Shown one piece after another: positions 32,740-46,085 of a stretch of DNA of 64,000 nucleotides. A program made the translations under genes and the position numbers. The stretch's first letter is position 1, and the number at the start of each line of letters is the position of its first letter. The notes beneath the pieces are model-generated. The model was not told where the DNA came from. It ran no database searches and was given only the letters and a program-made list of their open reading frames with translations. Source of the stretch: Zeugodacus cucurbitae (taxonomy: Eukaryota; Arthropoda; Insecta; Diptera; Tephritidae); assembly GCF_028554725.1 (NCBI RefSeq), contig NC_071669.1, forward strand, positions 5,471,501-5,535,500, in the 5' to 3' direction.

Positions 32740-33402
32740 GGGGTTATATACAGTTAGACGGCCGGAAAAAAGTGTATTTTCCAGAATTTTTTCTGAGAAA
32801 ACTTTTTAATCTATTGATCCAAAAATTTATACACATGATATGGTATCTTTTAACTGTATTTTAAGACTTAGTACTAGTAAAAATATTTATTTGAAAAAGA
32901 GCTACAGCTGATCTCCAGGAGCTCCTCTCAAAAAAGACGTTTTGCGGTGATCACTATATCTCGGAACTAGATCATTTGAAATTAAAAAACCAAACAGATG
33001 GCGGTTTCTCAAAAAAAAAAAAATCGATTCTTCACCGAAATTTCGGCCTTAAATTGTTTATAAAAAAAAATATGTATCGGAGAGAAAAAAATCTTCGATT
33101 AATTACTAAAAAATATATTTAAGAAGATCGTGTTAAAATTTGAGACTAATCGGTCTAGCCGTTTTCGAGTAATGTTGGTCACCGACTTTGAAAACACCAT
33201 TTTGAGAAAAACGCGCTGCCGCTCGGACCTTGTACTTCCAAGCACTCTGAAACGCCTTTTCAAATTTTTTATTTGCTTGTAACTTTGAAAATATTCACCG
33301 GAACGATATGAAATTTTCTGTATGTATTCCTAAATATTTGTACATTAAGAAAATGAAATAAAAAAAATCGATTTTTTGAAAATTCTAACTGTATATAACC
33401 CC
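32740..33402. mobile_element. piggyBac-like MITE (663 bp)
   Basis: Perfect 19-bp terminal inverted repeats: GGGGTTATATACAGTTAGA at 32,740-32,758 and its reverse complement at 33,384-33,402. TTAA flanks both ends (32,736-32,739 and 33,403-33,406), the signature of piggyBac-type insertion. The interior has no transposase frame. One caution is that TTAA is frequent in the surrounding TTAAC array, so the flanking TTAA alone is weak; the long perfect inverted repeats carry the call. Confidence 0.85.
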
Positions 33403-33510
33403 TTAACATAACCGACTTGAAACACTTAACCTTAACATATGTAAAGTCAACTCCGTAAACGGTTGTCAAACTTAACTTAACATAACAACTTAATTTAACA
33501 AACTTAACAA
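33403..33510. repeat. Continuation of the AACTT array
   Basis: ACTTAAC-type units right of the MITE, the other half of the array interrupted at 32,736. Confidence 0.75.
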
Positions 33511-35774
33511 TTGCACTTATTATAGTAAGTACAGGGCGTCTGTCTGCTGGGTATTAATAGTAATATGAAGCCATTACAAACACTCCATTCACTCTTATTG
33601 GATAGCCATATGTCATGTAAGGCGTTCCGTTCAAGTTCCTTTGGGACAATTTGTTCATTTTTTTAAAAAAGACATTCAATAGACCTTCCTCGATCCTAAA
33701 ATGTAAAAAAATTGGGTCAAGTAGACTCTATAAGGTCATCAGCTTAGGTCAGTTACATAAAACGTCCCTGTGTTACTGGCCGCTGGAGGGAATGCAAAAT
33801 CATGGTCGGGGTCATCTAAGGTCACGTTGTCTTAGGCTCTCACATCAAGAATTTAGGTGAAAAAGAAGCAATAGCCTACTGGGTATGAGCAGAGGATGGC
33901 TTTCAGCCTTTTGTTTTTATGCTTAACTTGTACATCTAATCTTGAAAATCTCGTAATCCAAATATTGTAGAAATTATGTAATTGTCGAAATTTTATATTC
34001 TATTATAATAGAAGCCATAAATAACTTAACTTATCTATTGTATATACACTTCATATTAGATAGATTTTCAAACATTTTAAAAATTTAAAAAAAAAATATT
34101 TTTTCTCTCATTTTACTTTCAGGTAAGTCACTCAAATACACTCCAAATCAAAAAAAGCCAAATAAACAAGGTAAAAAAAATTGTACACTAACTTTTCAGA
34201 TTATTTGATTTGAACGTAAAGATTATTATTCTCTAGAGTAAATACACTTAGGCATATAGAAAATATTTGAATACAAGCAGCTACTACGTTAGGTAAAACT
34301 GCAGTGAAACAGATATTTGCGATAAACCAAAGAGACACATGACATTTCAAGCGTTGAACAAACTTTGTTTGCCTGACTTAAGAGCACTGAAAATAAATAT
34401 CTAAAAAATATAAAGAAAAAAGCAAAAACAAAAACAAAAGCAAATCTAATATCAAGTGTTTGCACTTAAAGCTAAAACTAAGTAAAACTACAAGTTTGCT
34501 TACTTATGAGCTAAGCAGCAGGCAGCAGGCATACGAGCCATTGGCAATTCTGGTTACTCATACGCCATGTGTGACCAACAAGGCAACGCAATATCCGGCA
34601 AGTTTGCATACGACAGCAAAGTAACTTAGATAGTAGGAGTAAAGCAAGTGAGTGCGATAAAAAATGTGTTTCAAGTAGACAAAATTGGAAAACAAAAGCC
34701 AAGGCAAAAAAAAAAAAAACAACAAAAAACTGAAGCAATAAATAAACAATGGAGAATAAGCAATGCTTGACGGACAGGCAAATAAATAATAGTGTGTGTA
34801 GCAGATGGCGGAGACTGCATGCATATATATTTCTGCATGTGTGTGCTTGCCTTCTTTTCTCCACTTGCACTCTTATTGCTCTTGCTTGCCGCTTGTACTT
34901 GGCACTTGTTTGTGCATTTGTGGTTGTCTGTGCGTCAACTGCTAACCGAAAATGCCATGTACCACTCGAAATGACACTTGAAGGCGTACAAATATCCGAC
35001 CAAAAAGCAAACAGCATGCTGCGAAGGAAGCACAAGTGGTGGCAGGAAGATGACGAAGAAGATGGAGAAGCAAAAGGAGCATACGCAACGAGTGCTGCCA
35101 GCTGTAGACACTGCAGCGAAGAGTGACAAAAAAAGATGCAATAAATTTTGCTGCTTGTTGTGCTGTTGAAGTAGTCAAACACTTGGAAGTGCTAAGGAGC
35201 AGTAGAGAGGAAATTTTTTTAAGAAAAATTTAAAAAAAAATTTATGAGGATTCAAATTTTTTTAACGGAATTCGTGTTATATATATATATATGTATATTA
35301 TATTTATAATTTAACTGTTGAAATATATCTTTGCCAGAACCTTGCCTTCATTCAAGTTGTTAAAAAACCATTAAACTACCCTTAAACATAACAAACTCAA
35401 CAAATAAGTGGGCGTGTCTGCTTGTATGCTTGTTGAGGGGCTGGTCAAATCATATGTTAAACAAATGCTACAAATATCTATCTAATTGACTGTGTAGTAG
35501 TATACAATGCATATATATGAGGTCACTTGATTCGCTTCTTGGCAAGTGGCTTGTAGGCGTACACCTTCGCGTCAAGTTTGGCTAGAACAAATTGTTTTCG
35601 GAAATTTGTCGCAGGAAAATAATACTTCCTTTTGGTGGTCAGTGCGCTGTGTACAAATTGGTTGTTATTTTACATGTCAAATGGCATGTGTGACAAATAC
35701 GAATCAAGAAAGACAAATATAGCTATTATTCATGCTTGAAAGGGAGGGGAAACTAAAAAATTTTTTTTAAGGCA
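33511..35774. other. Intronic sequence holding a ratchet site
   Basis: No gene recognised. The region holds the recursive splice site at 34,123 and an exact reverse motif copy, GTTACTCATACGCC, at 34,553-34,566. Overlapping open frames on both strands at 34,511-35,182 are low-complexity. Confidence 0.5.
34098..34128 (+). promoter_or_regulatory. Recursive splicing (ratchet) site
   Basis: A pyrimidine-rich tract (TTTTTTCTCTCATTTTACTT) ends in CAG at 34,120-34,122 and is followed directly by GTAAGT at 34,123-34,128. A 3' splice site fused to a full-consensus 5' splice site is the defining pattern of ratchet points that split very long Drosophila introns. It is on the same strand as the exon at 4,088-4,876, about 29 kb downstream. 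Usage is not proven by sequence. Confidence 0.65.
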
Positions 35775-36480
35775 ATGTCATCCTTGTGGGTGACACTTAA
35801 TACATTATTTTCCAAAAAAAATATGTTTAACTTAACGTAACTTAACTTAACTTAACTTAACTTAACGTAACTTAACGTAACATAACTCAGAAAACTTAAC
35901 ATGCGTGCTACACTTACTACGCAATACATTGTTTTTCAAAAATTTACTTATATTTAACTTAACTTGACTAAATACAACTTAACGTAACGTAACGTCACTT
36001 AGTAAACATTACTTGTAGGTGGCACTTACTGGAAAACACACTGTTTAAAAAAATTGCTGATTTTTAACTTAACGTAACTTAACTTAACGTAACGTAACTT
36101 AGAGAACTTAACTTGTATGTGACTCCTAATGCACAATACATTATTTTCATCATAATTTTTTGCTTATTTTTAACTTAACGTAACTTAACTCAACTTAACG
36201 TAACGTAACGTAACTTAGTAAACTTAACTTGTATGTGACTCCTAATGCACAATACATTATTTTTCATAAAATTTTGCTTATTTTTAACTTAACGTAACTT
36301 TATTCAACTTAACGTAACATAACTTAGGGAATTTAATTTGTAGGTGACACTTTCATTATTTTCTTTCAATTTTGCTTATTTTTCACTTAACGTAACTTAA
36401 CTCAACCTAACGTAACGTAACGTAACTTAGCAAACTTAACTTAACTTAATTAAACTTAACTTAACTTAACCTAATATAAC
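35775..36480 (+). repeat. Higher-order tandem repeat (100-120 bp unit) built on the AACTT/AACGT array
   Basis: Six units, starting near 35,775, 35,896, 36,007, 36,108, 36,224 and 36,334. Each has a non-repetitive half (TTGTATGTGACTCCTAATGC, then ACAATACATTATTTTTC and TTGCTTATTTT) and an array half (AACTTAACGTAACTTAAC ending CTTAGTAAAC). Units at 36,108 and 36,224 are nearly identical, suggesting recent exchange. Confidence 0.85.
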
Positions 36481-37489
36481 TTAGACTTAACAAAAATTAT
36501 TTCTAGTTTTTAGCACGAAACCGTTTGCAAAAAAATATTAAAAATATTACTGCTGAAGTTTTTACTTAAGTTCCGTTTAATCTTTATTACCTTAAAGCAC
36601 AGCAAAGTAACTGCGAAGTACTTTAAGTCAGTTAAGCATTATGAACACATATGAGTTGAAAAATGCGAAGCTCAGGCTGTACGAAAGCATCCTTTAGAAA
36701 CGCAATTCCGCAAACTCGAATTTCCTTAATGTGACTACTTCGCACTGCACAGCGAAGGCGGCAAAAAGTTTGCGCAATTTACACACAGAGATTTTGCAAG
36801 TTGCTCTAAAATAAATTTACGCAATCGCAAACTCACCAACTAAAGTGATAAAATCAAAGCAGTTACCAGCAGGGAGGAGCCGCCGCATATAAGCTACCTT
36901 ACGGCTAAGTAAGTACTTACGCGCATGCAGGTGGCGCAACTGCACACGTTTGTGGAGCTGCTTTGATCAGGTGGCACTCGGCAAAAGTTGGTGACAATTT
37001 TCGCACAAAATGCGCCTATAAATTATTGGCGTCTCAACGAAATGCACAGCGGCACCGTAATGAGGTAAGCGTGGTGGTAATCGTTGGTTGCCACATATAT
37101 GGTATATGGCCGCAAAGTTCGTTAAAAGGTGGACTGGCGCTTATGTTATGGCGGAAGTTGCTGTTGGCATTAAGAAAGTGCTGCGCTGTTTAACTTTTAC
37201 CGGTGATAATTCTTGTGTACGCGGCGTTGAAAGCTTCGGCTGCTGAGCACTTTGCAATAACCACATAAGCGGACATTAAATTATGTTGTTAAAGTGCTGA
37301 CAAAAAAAAAAAAACAACGTGTATACGGTAGTAGAGTCATTTGAAAATGAAGAACTTAAGTATAGATGGAATTTGTTTTCCACTTAAAGCAGTAACTGTA
37401 TAAAGCTTAATTTCTCATAAACCACCGATCTTTATTTATTATGTTAAGTCAACTACGTCAAATTTAGTTGAAGTTATTATTTTTTAATT
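36481..37489. other. Non-coding stretch, nothing recognised
   Basis: More GC-rich than surrounding arrays. GAG/GTAAGC at 37,063-37,068 looks like a 5' splice site, but no coding frame with a matching acceptor could be supported. Confidence 0.4.
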
Positions 37490-37985
37490 TAACGTAATGT
37501 AGTATAACATAACATAACTTAACTTACCTTACCTTGACTTCAATTAAATTAACTTAACTTGACTTCACTTAAACTAACTTAACTTAACTTGACTTAACTT
37601 AACTTAACTTAAGCTGACTTAACTTAACTTAACTTAACATAACTTAATTTAACTTAACTTAACATAAGCCGACTTGACAAACTTAACTTATTATCTTAAG
37701 TCAAATCAGTTTTATAATAAGTTAACTTAACGTAACATAACTAAACTTAACATTACAAACTCAACTTAACTTTAACTTAAGTTAAGGCCATTCCGTAAAT
37801 ATTAGCTCAATTTGAATCTCACTTCACTTAACTTAACGTAACATAACATAACTTAACGTAACTTATCTTAACATAACGTAACTTAACTTAACTTGAGTCT
37901 ACTCCTTAAATTTGAGTTAATTTTTTTTTAACTTAACTGAACTTAACTTAGCAAACTTAACATAACCTTAACATTATAAAAATAA
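37490..37985. repeat. Third AACTT/TTAAC array
   Basis: About 480 bp of ACTTA units with AACGT and ACATA variants, like those at 32,150 and 35,820. Non-coding. Confidence 0.9.
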
Positions 37986-40900
37986 GCACAATTTTCCTTA
38001 ATATATTTTCCAAGTAAATCTAACCTACAATAGAAGCAACTCTCAATGACCGTCTTAGCTTGAATTTCATGCAATTTCTGTACACAATGAAAATATTATA
38101 CTTTAATTGCCACCAAACGTCATCACATAACATAGCCTTAGCACAAAAACGACTACACTTAATTGAATGCCAAATCACTTAACCCAGATTTTAGGGCGAG
38201 TGCAGGCAATCAGCAAACAAAATTGCAAAAATAATCAAAGCCACCAAGCAAACTTAAGCAACACAGGCATAAGAAAAATGGAAGAAAAAGCATTGACAAA
38301 CAGCATAAATGACAAATAGACGATATGAATCTTAATGACCAAAAACGCAATGACCGCAACGAAATACGACGATTAGAGGCAGTGCAACACAGCGCAGCCG
38401 ACCGTCGAACAAAGAAATAAGTATTGAGGCAAAATAAATAAAAAGTCAAGCGAGCATTAAAGGGCCGTAGCAGCAGCGGACAGGCAGCGCCAACAAAATA
38501 TGACAGTAATATGTGCGCACCAGAGCCAACAGCAGGAATATAAAATCGAATATAAAGCTGAAGAAGCTGAAGAGTACTCGAAGTTGGCAACAACAACAAT
38601 GCGGTCAACAATGAAAAGGCCAGTAAGCAATAAGAAAGCGAAGAGTTGGTATGCTGTGCGGCAATAAAGCAAAGCCATTGCAGCGCGCAGGCACGCACAT
38701 GATGGAGATTTGGCCTGGATATGCTTGCTTGAAGGAGATATTGAGTAATGGACAAATGTCGGAGAATATGAATGAAGTGCAGCGCATTTTAATATTTGGC
38801 AAGACAATAATAACAAATGCCAAAGAAAATACAAAATATCAAATGAAATCACAAAATTGCAGCCTGAAAGTAGGCTACGCTGGTGCGGCATAAGAGAAGT
38901 GGCAGTTTGTGGCGGTGGCTAGCGGTTGTTGATAGTGATTGCTGCGTGCAACATAACTTCTGTGGTTGTTGTTGTTGTAAAAATCTGCGCTAACGTTGCA
39001 AAAGAGGCGTGTTGCAGTTTGTGTTGCCTGTCGCCGCTTATTAATTTCCTTTGGACGTAAGCCAAAGCAGCACTAACACTGCACTATATATAAGTGTATG
39101 TGTGTGTGTGTGTGCGTCTTTGCCTGCATATTATTCTTGTGGCAAATGAGCAATTGCCAATGGGCATTAGTATGTTTCATTTTCGCCGCGTAGATTGCCA
39201 ACAATTGTTGCTGAGGCATGCAAATAAATGAAATATTGTTGCAATGCCACTTTGGCAGGCTGTTTTGTGGTATTTTATCATTGTAAGCGCTCCAGTTGTT
39301 GTTGTTGTTGTTGTTGTAGTGCTGATATGGCTGTAGCAACTTGTAGCTACAACTGGTAGAAACTACAACAAAAACAACAGTTGTACCAGCATAACTTGTT
39401 TAAGCGTGTATTTTTGTTGTTTTTTTTTTGTGGTTAAGTCTTGGCAGTGGCGCTGCGTGCGGCGCTGCTGCTGTGCGAGAGATGGAAGTTGTGGCGCATT
39501 TCAGGGTGGTGTATTTGTGTGGCTTGAGTTTATGCATTCATGCGTTGCTTTAAAATATGCCAGCAGTGCTAATAAGCTGGCAATGCTTTTGCCTTAAGTG
39601 TGTCATAAATTAGTTTAATAATGGAGAGGAGAACGATAAATATGTAGCAATAAATGCTTTAATAAATTTATTAGTAGAAAATGTGGTGAGAAGCATCGGT
39701 GGATCTATTTCTATTAAAATTTCTCAATATTATTTGATAATAATAAAGAAAAACTATTTTTCATCCCTTTTTTGAGGTATTGGTTGAGTTAATTATTTAG
39801 ATTTATCAAAAATTCTATTACAAGTTCAGACCGTTATAAAACTGATACTTATACATTTTTTAAGAAAATTAATTGTGTTTAATAATCCAAATATCGATGT
39901 AAATTATTCGAATTGATCACCTTTAAGTTTCATCCAGGCACACATACAGGCAGATTCTGCAATCCGAGTGAAAGTGAAAATTAAAAAAAAAAAATGTGGA
40001 AATTGAAAAGTAAAATCGAAATTCAGTACAACAAATATCGGATTGCAAGTGAATTTGCTGGAATTTCACTTGGAAGTGAATTACAGAACATGCCTGATAG
40101 TTTCAATTGATATTGACGACACTCTTCTAACCAAAGACGTTTTGAGACTGTCAAACTTTAGATGGGTTATTCGACAGGCGACGTTCTCCAACTCTGACCA
40201 CAAACTATATTTGAATGCTTTCATATATAGACTTCCAAACGTTGCTGGATGGTTTTTGCCTTAAGTGCTGGAACAGAATCTTGCTGGAATCCAATGCTTT
40301 CCAACGTTGAGAGAGGCTTTACAATGCCTTCTGAAACAGCCGCCTGCTACACTTTTGCCCCAGTTTTAATACCTTTCGCACAGAAGTGACGCCTTTACAG
40401 CAGACTTCTAACAAAACCATTACAACAGCTGCATGCTGCCCACATTGAACTCTTGGAATAACTTCTTTGGGTCTCTAGAAGTTTTTGCATAGATTTTGTC
40501 AATTTTTTTTCTAACTAAAAACTTTGTTTTCAGTGAAAATTGTGTTTATCTGTAAAAAAAAAGTCTAACTGAAGAAGCAGCTTTCCTCTTTTGAGCTCAA
40601 TTTACTTCAAGCACGTTGTCGGAAGATGATTAATTCACCGACGGTGCGCTTTTCAGACAGTTCACTTTCAAGGGTTTAGAATTCAAATTTGAAAGGAAAA
40701 AAATGAGTGGTCCCAATAAGAAAGGACTTCAAGCTATCCATGTTTACTTCACTACTGCTTCACTTATTTACTCTTCCTATCAAATATAATGTTGTTGGAT
40801 AAAGAGAAAATTCTATCAATAATTCTGTTTTAAAATGAAAGAGCAAATAGAAAATTGGGGATACTGCATCTCCTTTACTAATGCAGTCGTCAGATGAGAA

Positions 40901-43559
40901 TTTCATTTCAGAAAAATACGATTTCTTTTGTGATCACGTGCCCAATGTAGCCGAGTTACCTAAATATTCTGAGTATAATTCCAATGGTACCTATCACCTC
41001 TGCAGTTACTATTTTTTTTTCGATTAAATTAGATATTGGTTTACATTTTTCTTATATGACGAAGAATATCAGCTGTAATTGAAAGTTATAACGATAATTT
41101 TAAGTAAGAAATCGCTTTTAAACAACAGGTTTATATTCCTGGATAAATGTTGGACAAATTTTTGTGAGAGAATAGAAAGAAACTACTTTATTTATTCAAA
41201 CCTCTGAGACTGGAAGCGTCAATTTTAAGCAGAACTTAACCATAGAATTTATATCAATACTCAAGTTAAAGTCACCGCCAAAATGCTTCGTAATCGCCAA
41301 TTACTGTGATAAGCATGCTTGCGAGTACAGACATATATTATCACAACGGTGAGTGTCTGCACTTGCCTGTCTGACAGCCTGCTAATGACAGCTGATATGC
41401 ATGTTTTTCTATGAAGTCATCACGCACGTACACCGGCATACAAACACACACACACAAACGAACACAACAGACATTTCAAAATAAATGAAAAGGTTGCTGA
41501 ACGTTGCAATGCTGGCGCTGACAGTTATAAGGCACTCAAGCGCACCGAAAGGATAAAGCAACGGCTGTGAGAAAAAAAAAACAAAAACAGCAATAACAAA
41601 AGAACAGTTGAAAAGCAGATATGGGAAATCAAGAGCAACACTAAAATGGTGGCGTTGAAAATAGTGGAGATGATAAGTGTGTGTGTGTATGAGCAAAAGT
41701 CAAAATGTACTACAGTTAGAAAGCTACAGCGCGCACTCATCAAGTGCAGTGTTGACAATAACAATTGTTGCTTGCTTTTGCGTTTGCTTAGCAGCAGCAG
41801 CAATGACACAATGACACTGGCAGTGGCGGCACCAAAGTGCGTTAGATTGCAGTTTGGCGGCCTATTTTGTAAAACAGAGCAACAAAAATAAAAAAAAAAT
41901 TGCGCGCTCTAAAACATTGCTAAACTGCAGCTGACAATGCGTTTGCGTTTTCGTGTCACAGATGCGAGTTATAACGTATATGAATGTGTGTTGCACAAAC
42001 ACGTATTTGTGGCAAGCATGCTTGTTAGTTGAATTTGACTGCAAGGCAGCGCGCTGAGTTTTGGAAAAAGCTGTAGAGTTGAAGTTCGTAAGGAAAATTG
42101 CAGAAATTCTTGATTTAGTTATGAATTATGGCACGCAAATGAACTTGATTTGTGATGCTGTGGGGGAATATTGCATTTTTTTCTTAAAAATAAATTATTA
42201 TTTTTTTTTAAATATTTTTTTTAAAATTATTTTTATAGTTTTTTATTATTTTTATTTATCAATCAGCTTTCTTCGCGCTTTTTATGCTCAAAAGTCTTTT
42301 AGTTTCAATCAAAAAGGTACTACCTTACCAATATGTAGCGAAATTCTGCTCTCAAGCAGCATATATCGTTCATAACCTCACTTATTTGCCTCCACTTTCA
42401 CTTTGCTTCCAACAAAAACTCAAAACAAATCAACCCTTACATTCCAAATGTGAAAAATTACAAATCTATAATTGCATATTAATAAAGACCCTCCAATTAT
42501 TTGAAAAAAGTTACGTACAACAAGAAAAGTTGCTACAATAATCAACACACTCAGCAACTGAAGAAAAAACAAGCGAACAAAAAAATTAAGAAACTTCCAT
42601 CAAAGCAAGTGGCGGCTGCAGCGACTTAATTGCATACTCAAGTATGCAACAGCATTAAAACGACTGGCGAGACCCCACAAACGCACCAGCGCAGCGCAGC
42701 GCCTATAAATTACACAGCACTACAAGCGGTTCCCAGTCCTTGAACTCGCCGCGTGTGGCAACCCTTGCACCTTTTGAGCGCTCGATTCCCCCAGTGTACT
42801 TAACCGCTCATTGGCATGTGAGTGTATGTGCTTTACTATTGCAAATAAACTTTAATTAAATGTTACTCATACGCCATGTCATGCAGAATGTAAGTAAATG
42901 CAAACGCAAATATGCCGGCTGCTGCTGCACTTACACTTGTACTTGTGGTTTGCTAGTTTGCGGCGGAAATATTTGCTTAGTGAGTTGTATGCGGTAGCAG
43001 CAGCGAGATTTATTTATGCCTGTGTAACGGTATTTGTAGTAGTAGTAGTATGCTTGTAAGCAGTTTTATGTAAATGCAGGCTGTATGACAGGCTTTGTGG
43101 CACATGTTGCAGCGAAAGTGAAAAGGTGTCTCTAATTATATAACCTTAATGTGGATTTTATGCAAATAACAGTGAGTGTTGTTGCACACACACATGTGAG
43201 GTGTTGCCACATTGGTTTGTTTGTGTGAAAATGCAAATAACTTCGATTTGCAACTACTTGCAGCCGCAAACTAGTAAATTTGCTGGCATAGGTAGTATTT
43301 ACACAGTGATGCATTTGTTAGAGCAGCTTACTTTGAGGTTCAGGGCATGATTGCTGTTAGAAAAATAAATTCAATAAAATTCATTTTGTGCTCATTTGGC
43401 TGCTGTGAGTAATTTATTTAGGATTGAATAAAATTTTGAAAATTTGTATTTTATTTAAAAAAATTAAATACTTTTTGCTAATTCGAAAAAAAACTGGATT
43501 TAAATTTGACAACCTTTATTATGAGCTATAGTTTCTCAATATAAAAATAAATACAAATT
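37986..43559. other. Long non-coding stretch
   Basis: No supported gene. Open frames at 38,210-38,891 (-), 39,073-39,339 (-), 41,409-41,809 (-) and 42,061-42,541 (+) are domain-free. An exact reverse motif copy, GTTACTCATACGCC, lies at 42,862-42,875, and a lone GTGGCAACCC word at 42,755-42,764. A GTT run sits at 39,296-39,317. A 9-bp inverted repeat, GCAATCCGA/TCGGATTGC (39,959 and 40,038), is too weak to call. Confidence 0.45.
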
Positions 43560-44960
43560 TTTAACAATGGTTGGCAACTCTATTCGAAATCAGTTCTGTC
43601 GATAAAGAGTATTTATTGTATTGCGATGGACATTTCTTTATTGCTAACCAATAGTTGAGGAATGAATTTTCTGCATAGATGGTAACCCTACTCAAAAATA
43701 TTTGTGTATAAAGAGCTATTGAAACGCATATTTATATATATTATTGTATATAATTTTTCAGATTGTTAAAATTAACGCTAATATTTAACCAAACAAATTT
43801 CTTAAAATTTGGCAACCCTAAAGAAAATTTTAAAAATTATTTTAATAAATTTGCAATAATGAAAAGAAGTAATAAATATATAATAAATAAATGTAATAAT
43901 AAAAAGTTTATAAAATTAACAAAAATTTGTTTAAGAAGAGGTGGCAACCTCATCCACAGTATGTAATTTAAACACTGAAAATTACGCTAAACAACTTACA
44001 AAAATTCTAAAATTAATTTTGAAAATTATCACATATACATTAAAAAATTTGAAAGTTCAGTTTTTATAAATAAGTGGCAACTCCTAAAAAATAAATGTAA
44101 AAATATTTATTGTAATTTACTTGAGATTTTGATTTTTAAATGTACCATCCATATAAAAAATTAATAATTATTATTTTTAGGTGTGGCAACCCTAACTTTT
44201 TAACTCTAAGCACAAAACGCATTTAGTTATTCATCATTACTTATATCGAAATATCTTGTAATTTTTTATACTAAAAATTTAAATTTTATGTGGTGTGGCA
44301 ACCCTATATTTACTACTATAAGCACTAAATTTGTTTTTTCTAAGCATTAAATTTTTGATTTTTGTTAACAATTTCACTTACTAGAAATTTTAAAATTAAT
44401 TTTCTTCACATATGAAATAATTTATATCAAAGTTGGTTTTTTTTTTTAATAAGTGGCAACTCTTTTCAAAATAATTAATTCGATTTTTTTTAGTATTTGT
44501 TTTTGTTTTGAATTAATAGTAATTATAAAAAATTTCAAAAATTAGGAATTTTTCGAAGTGTGGCAATCTTAAATTTAAAATTCCAAACTCAAAACATTAC
44601 AACAAGTATTGAATTACTAATTTTTGTTTTACCTATTTCACTTACTAGAAATCTTAAAATTAAATTTCTTCTCATATAAAATAATTAAAATCAAAGTGGG
44701 GTTGTTACAAATAGGTGGCAACCCTTTCCAAATTAATTAGGAATTTTTTATTAGTATATTTATTTGATATATTATTTTTTAAATGTTTAGTGATCATAAA
44801 AATTAACAAACATTTTTTTTGGAGGTGTGGCAACCCTAAATTTAAAACTGAAACACACAAAATGCGTTTAACTATTCATCTTTGTTTACTAATAACAAAA
44901 TCGCACATAATTATTAATACTGAAAACATTGAATTTCATTCGAAACGCTGGCAACCCTAT
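43560..44960 (+). repeat. Array of AT-rich units each with GTGGCAACCCTA
   Basis: Twelve copies of a GC-rich word in very AT-rich sequence: 43,571, 43,681, 43,809, 43,941, 44,074, 44,183, 44,295, 44,453, 44,560, 44,715, 44,827 and 44,948. Spacing is about 105-160 bp. Variants are GTGGCAACCCTA, GTGGCAACTC and GTGGCAATCT. CCCTA and CTC forms alternate in part of the array. Spacers share ATTTCACTTACTAGAAAT and ATATAAAATAATT tracts (44,371 and 44,636). Two more copies lie at 48,601 and 48,709. Confidence 0.85.
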
Positions 44961-46085
44961 TTTTATCCTTTTGTCAAAAATGTAATACTTTTATTTCATA
45001 TAAATACTTGTCTGCTTAAATTTGTTCTAAGAAATCAAAACTGAATAAGTTATAGTCTCCCTGTAAAGCTAATAAATTTGACTTAATCATAACGAGACGT
45101 CTCAGACGGCACATAATCGATGCATCTGTGGCAGCATGTTGCACCGCTGAGCATTGTACGTGAACTCTCTAACCAAACAATATAGGCGCATTCGTAATGC
45201 CAACTGCCACTCAACGAGATAGCAATCTGTTGGCCAAGTTGAGCAGATAATGCATTAGCATAATAACGCCAACGCCAGGCAACAACAGCAACAAGCAACT
45301 AATCTGAATGCATACATGAATGTACACAGGGGAGCTCAGGGAGTAACACACATGCAAGTGTGTGTCTGTGTGTGTTTGCGCCTGATTTTGCATTCGCTAG
45401 TATAATTTGATTCAATTAAGCTTTGCGTTACGATGTAATTATGGCAATAGCGCGCGCATAGCTGTCACAGCAACAATTACAACAACAATTATAATTATAA
45501 CAACAATGCATGAGCTCTTGTTGTTGTTGTTGCATGGCCATCAGCAAGTCATCAACATATTATGCCACTAGTGAGCTCATTATGCGCATATGAAGTTGGT
45601 TATGATTATGAGCGCACAACACAACAACAACAAGTGCAGCTAGCGCCAATGACTGCTGGCAAATTTGTATTGATTTTGTTAAAAATGTTTTTGCGGTTAT
45701 TGAAAAGCGTCTCTCTCTCTCTGTCTGGCATATTTGTTGTACAAATGTTGTTTTTGTTTTTTATCTGTTGCATATCTATATAATTTGCATTAACATTGTG
45801 ACAGCTGTCATTAGCGCGCGCGTTTGCTTTTGTTGCTGGCTTTCTGTGTGGCCGTGTGTTGATTGGCAAATCGATGCCTCTGAGTTGCCAACGTGGCTTG
45901 CATGGGGAGTTATAGATTTGCAGTAAATCTGCTGTTTGTATTTCACTCATTATTTGTGCACATGCCATTAAGTTATTAATTAATCGCATTTCTATGAGGT
46001 TAGCTGAGGTTAAGCGACTGCCAATGCGTGTGTCTACGAGCTTATGTGGTTGCATTGGTTGCGAGAGGAGAGATTAAATGACAGA
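44961..46085. other. Non-coding stretch, nothing recognised
   Basis: Less AT-rich, with GTTGTTGTTG and CAACAACAA runs (45,470-45,540 and 45,620). An open frame at 45,606-46,055 (-) has no domain. Confidence 0.4.

Noticed and set aside
34511..35182. 223-codon frame (-) and 125-codon frame (+)
   Set aside because: Mutually overlapping, no domain, no conserved motif; the - frame even contains the dispersed motif as coding sequence.
37063..37068. GAG/GTAAGC as an exon end
   Set aside because: No acceptor with an open frame leads into it.
32150..37985. Telomere-like pentamer repeats (TTAAC)
   Set aside because: Degenerate internal arrays split by transposons; flies lack simple telomerase-type repeats.
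38210..38891. 181- and 144-codon overlapping frames (-)
   Set aside because: Cys/Leu/Phe/Ser-biased, no domain and overlapping each other in different frames; chance frames in a less AT-rich segment.
39959..40046. Inverted repeat GCAATCCGA/TCGGATTGC as a hairpin RNA
   Set aside because: Only 9 bp of stem with a 70-bp loop; not distinguishable from chance in 64 kb.
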